Source: Allomuricauda sp. (GTDB lineage Bacteria; Bacteroidota; Bacteroidia; Flavobacteriales; Flavobacteriaceae). From it: DNA of 6,040 nt. The notes below the pieces were generated by a model. The model made no database searches. It was given only the letters and a program-made list of their open reading frames with translations, and was not told the origin of the DNA. The stretch is taken from the NCBI GenBank assembly GCA_028289745.1, contig JANQOD010000036.1, positions 1-6,040 on the forward strand, given 5' to 3'. The first letter of the stretch is position 1. Each line of letters opens with the position of its first letter. Of this stretch, positions 5,649 to 6,040 are shown piece by piece. A program made the translations under genes and the position numbers.

Positions 5649-5722
5649 TAAAAATTCCCTGTTCGCTTAGCTCCTTCGCGCTGTCAGATATAGCACTGGC
5701 TCAAACGATCAGGGAATTTTTA
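5649..5722. terminator. 13-bp perfect inverted repeat after the dehydrogenase gene, probable terminator
   Basis: TAAAAATTCCCTG (5649-5661) is the exact reverse complement of CAGGGAATTTTTA (5710-5722), enclosing a 48-nt loop. The loop contains a small inner hairpin, GCTGT (5680-5684) with ATAGC (5690-5694). It starts 6 nt after the dehydrogenase stop. The T run lies inside the stem, and because of symmetry it would serve both strands, which suits the convergent arrangement with the small minus-strand ORF. The loop is unusually long for an intrinsic terminator. Confidence 0.6.
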
Positions 5723-5742
5723 CTGCCCATGGGGATCGAAGA

Positions 5743-5765
5743 ATCTTTGTTCCGTAAGCAAAGAT
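5743..5765 (-). terminator. Small hairpin downstream of the 47-codon ORF, possible weak terminator
   Basis: ATCTTTG (5743-5749) and CAAAGAT (5759-5765) form a perfect 7-bp stem with a 9-nt loop. On the minus strand it lies 12 nt past the stop of the 47-codon ORF. The tail on that strand (TCTTCG) is only partly T-rich, so termination here would be weak. Confidence 0.35.
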
Positions 5766-5777
5766 CTATTCGGTTGG

Positions 5778-5921
5778 CTATTGGTCTTTTGCACTTTTGT
5801 TTTCTTTTGCAATAGCCGTGTCGCTAACCGTCCAACTACCACGTAACAAGTTTTGTGCCCCAAGAATGAGCAGCATACAAACAAAGGTCAAAAAATTAAG
5901 TATAGCGGCTTTCATTTTCAT
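5778..5921 (-). CDS. Putative 47-residue single-helix membrane or secreted protein
   Basis: A minus-strand ORF from an ATG at 5921 to a TAG at 5778-5780. The product starts MKMKAAILNFLTFVCMLLILGAQ: a short basic start, then a hydrophobic run at about 5-22. It then has a polar tail with RGSWTVSD and a Lys-rich end (AKENKSAKDQ). This is either a membrane anchor with a short exposed tail or a signal peptide with a tiny mature part. I do not recognise a family. Support comes from its composition, which is typical of real small membrane proteins, the clean start, and the flanking inverted repeats (5929-5978 upstream, 5743-5765 downstream). It is convergent to the dehydrogenase gene. No exact TAnnTTTG promoter is seen; TATATTGG on the minus strand just upstream is one base off. 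Confidence 0.5.
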   Translation of the reverse strand: MKMKAAILNFLTFVCMLLILGAQNLLRGSWTVSDTAIAKENKSAKDQ

Positions 5922-5928
5922 CTCGTTT

Positions 5929-5978
5929 CACATTACCCAATATACTGTTCAAAGAATTGGTTTGAAAGGGGTAATGTG
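5929..5978. repeat. Nested inverted repeat upstream of the small minus-strand ORF
   Basis: CACATTACCC (5929-5938) is the exact reverse complement of GGGTAATGTG (5969-5978). Inside it, TTCAAA (5948-5953) pairs with TTTGAA (5961-5966) around a 7-nt loop, with asymmetric unpaired segments of 9 and 2 nt between the two stems. It begins 7 nt before the ATG of the small ORF, so it covers the place where its promoter or leader should be. An operator or a leader RNA structure is possible. Confidence 0.55.
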
Positions 5979-6040
5979 GTTTCTGAAAGAAATTCTTTAT
6001 GCTTGTCAGCTCTTACTGTATATTCGGTAGATCACAAAAA

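Noticed and set aside
5797..6030. 77-codon plus-strand ORF at the right end
   Set aside because: It is antisense to the more convincing 47-codon ORF and crosses the nested inverted repeat. Its start is not an ATG, and the product has no family resemblance.
6006..6040. Possible C-terminus of a minus-strand gene entering from the right edge, with a TGA at 6006-6008
   Set aside because: Only about ten residues would be visible and the other minus-strand frames close as quickly, so there is nothing to support a gene call.

Overview
The window reads as chromosomal DNA from a member of the Bacteroidota, most likely a marine Flavobacteriaceae species (Allomuricauda/Maribacter type). Three things point there. 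Several genes are preceded by the Bacteroidota -7 promoter element TAnnTTTG, two of them with a TTG element at the right distance upstream. Purine-rich Shine-Dalgarno sites are largely absent. The gene content (GlpD, a CvpA family protein, short CAP-domain lipoproteins, a kynurenine-pathway dioxygenase) fits that family. The genus is an inference from gene content, not proven.

Left part (1-999, minus strand): the N-terminal 87 residues of a GlpD-type glycerol-3-phosphate dehydrogenase run off the left edge and have their own well-formed promoter. Upstream of it is a tightly packed two-gene unit: a conserved 118-residue protein of unknown function, followed with no spacer by a small antibiotic-biosynthesis-monooxygenase (ABM) fold protein. 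Divergent from this unit (1037-1546, plus strand) is a CvpA family inner-membrane protein. The 37 bp between the two divergent starts hold mirror-image TAnnTTTG elements, each exactly 4 nt from its ATG, which suggests overlapping promoters and leaderless mRNAs.

Middle part (1547-3102): two tandem, clearly paralogous CAP/SCP-domain lipoproteins on the plus strand. They are separated by a 303-bp spacer holding a long interrupted hairpin and three copies of TCGATAAA. A textbook intrinsic terminator closes the second gene.

Right part (3103-5642, plus strand): 3-hydroxyanthranilate 3,4-dioxygenase with all iron, substrate and rubredoxin-site residues intact; a four-helix DUF1304 membrane protein 4 nt downstream; then, behind its own good promoter, an ALDH7-family (antiquitin-type) aldehyde dehydrogenase. 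The dioxygenase makes 2-amino-3-carboxymuconate semialdehyde, the precursor of quinolinate. The dehydrogenase oxidises a semialdehyde, by family most likely alpha-aminoadipate semialdehyde, although its position invites the question of an aminomuconate-type substrate.

Right end (5643-6040): a 13-bp perfect inverted repeat directly after the dehydrogenase, a second small hairpin, and a 47-codon minus-strand ORF for a one-helix small protein preceded by a nested inverted repeat. I found no mobile element, CRISPR array, tRNA or rRNA. Most of the window is ordinary flavobacterial housekeeping and accessory content; the unexplained signals are in the spacers.
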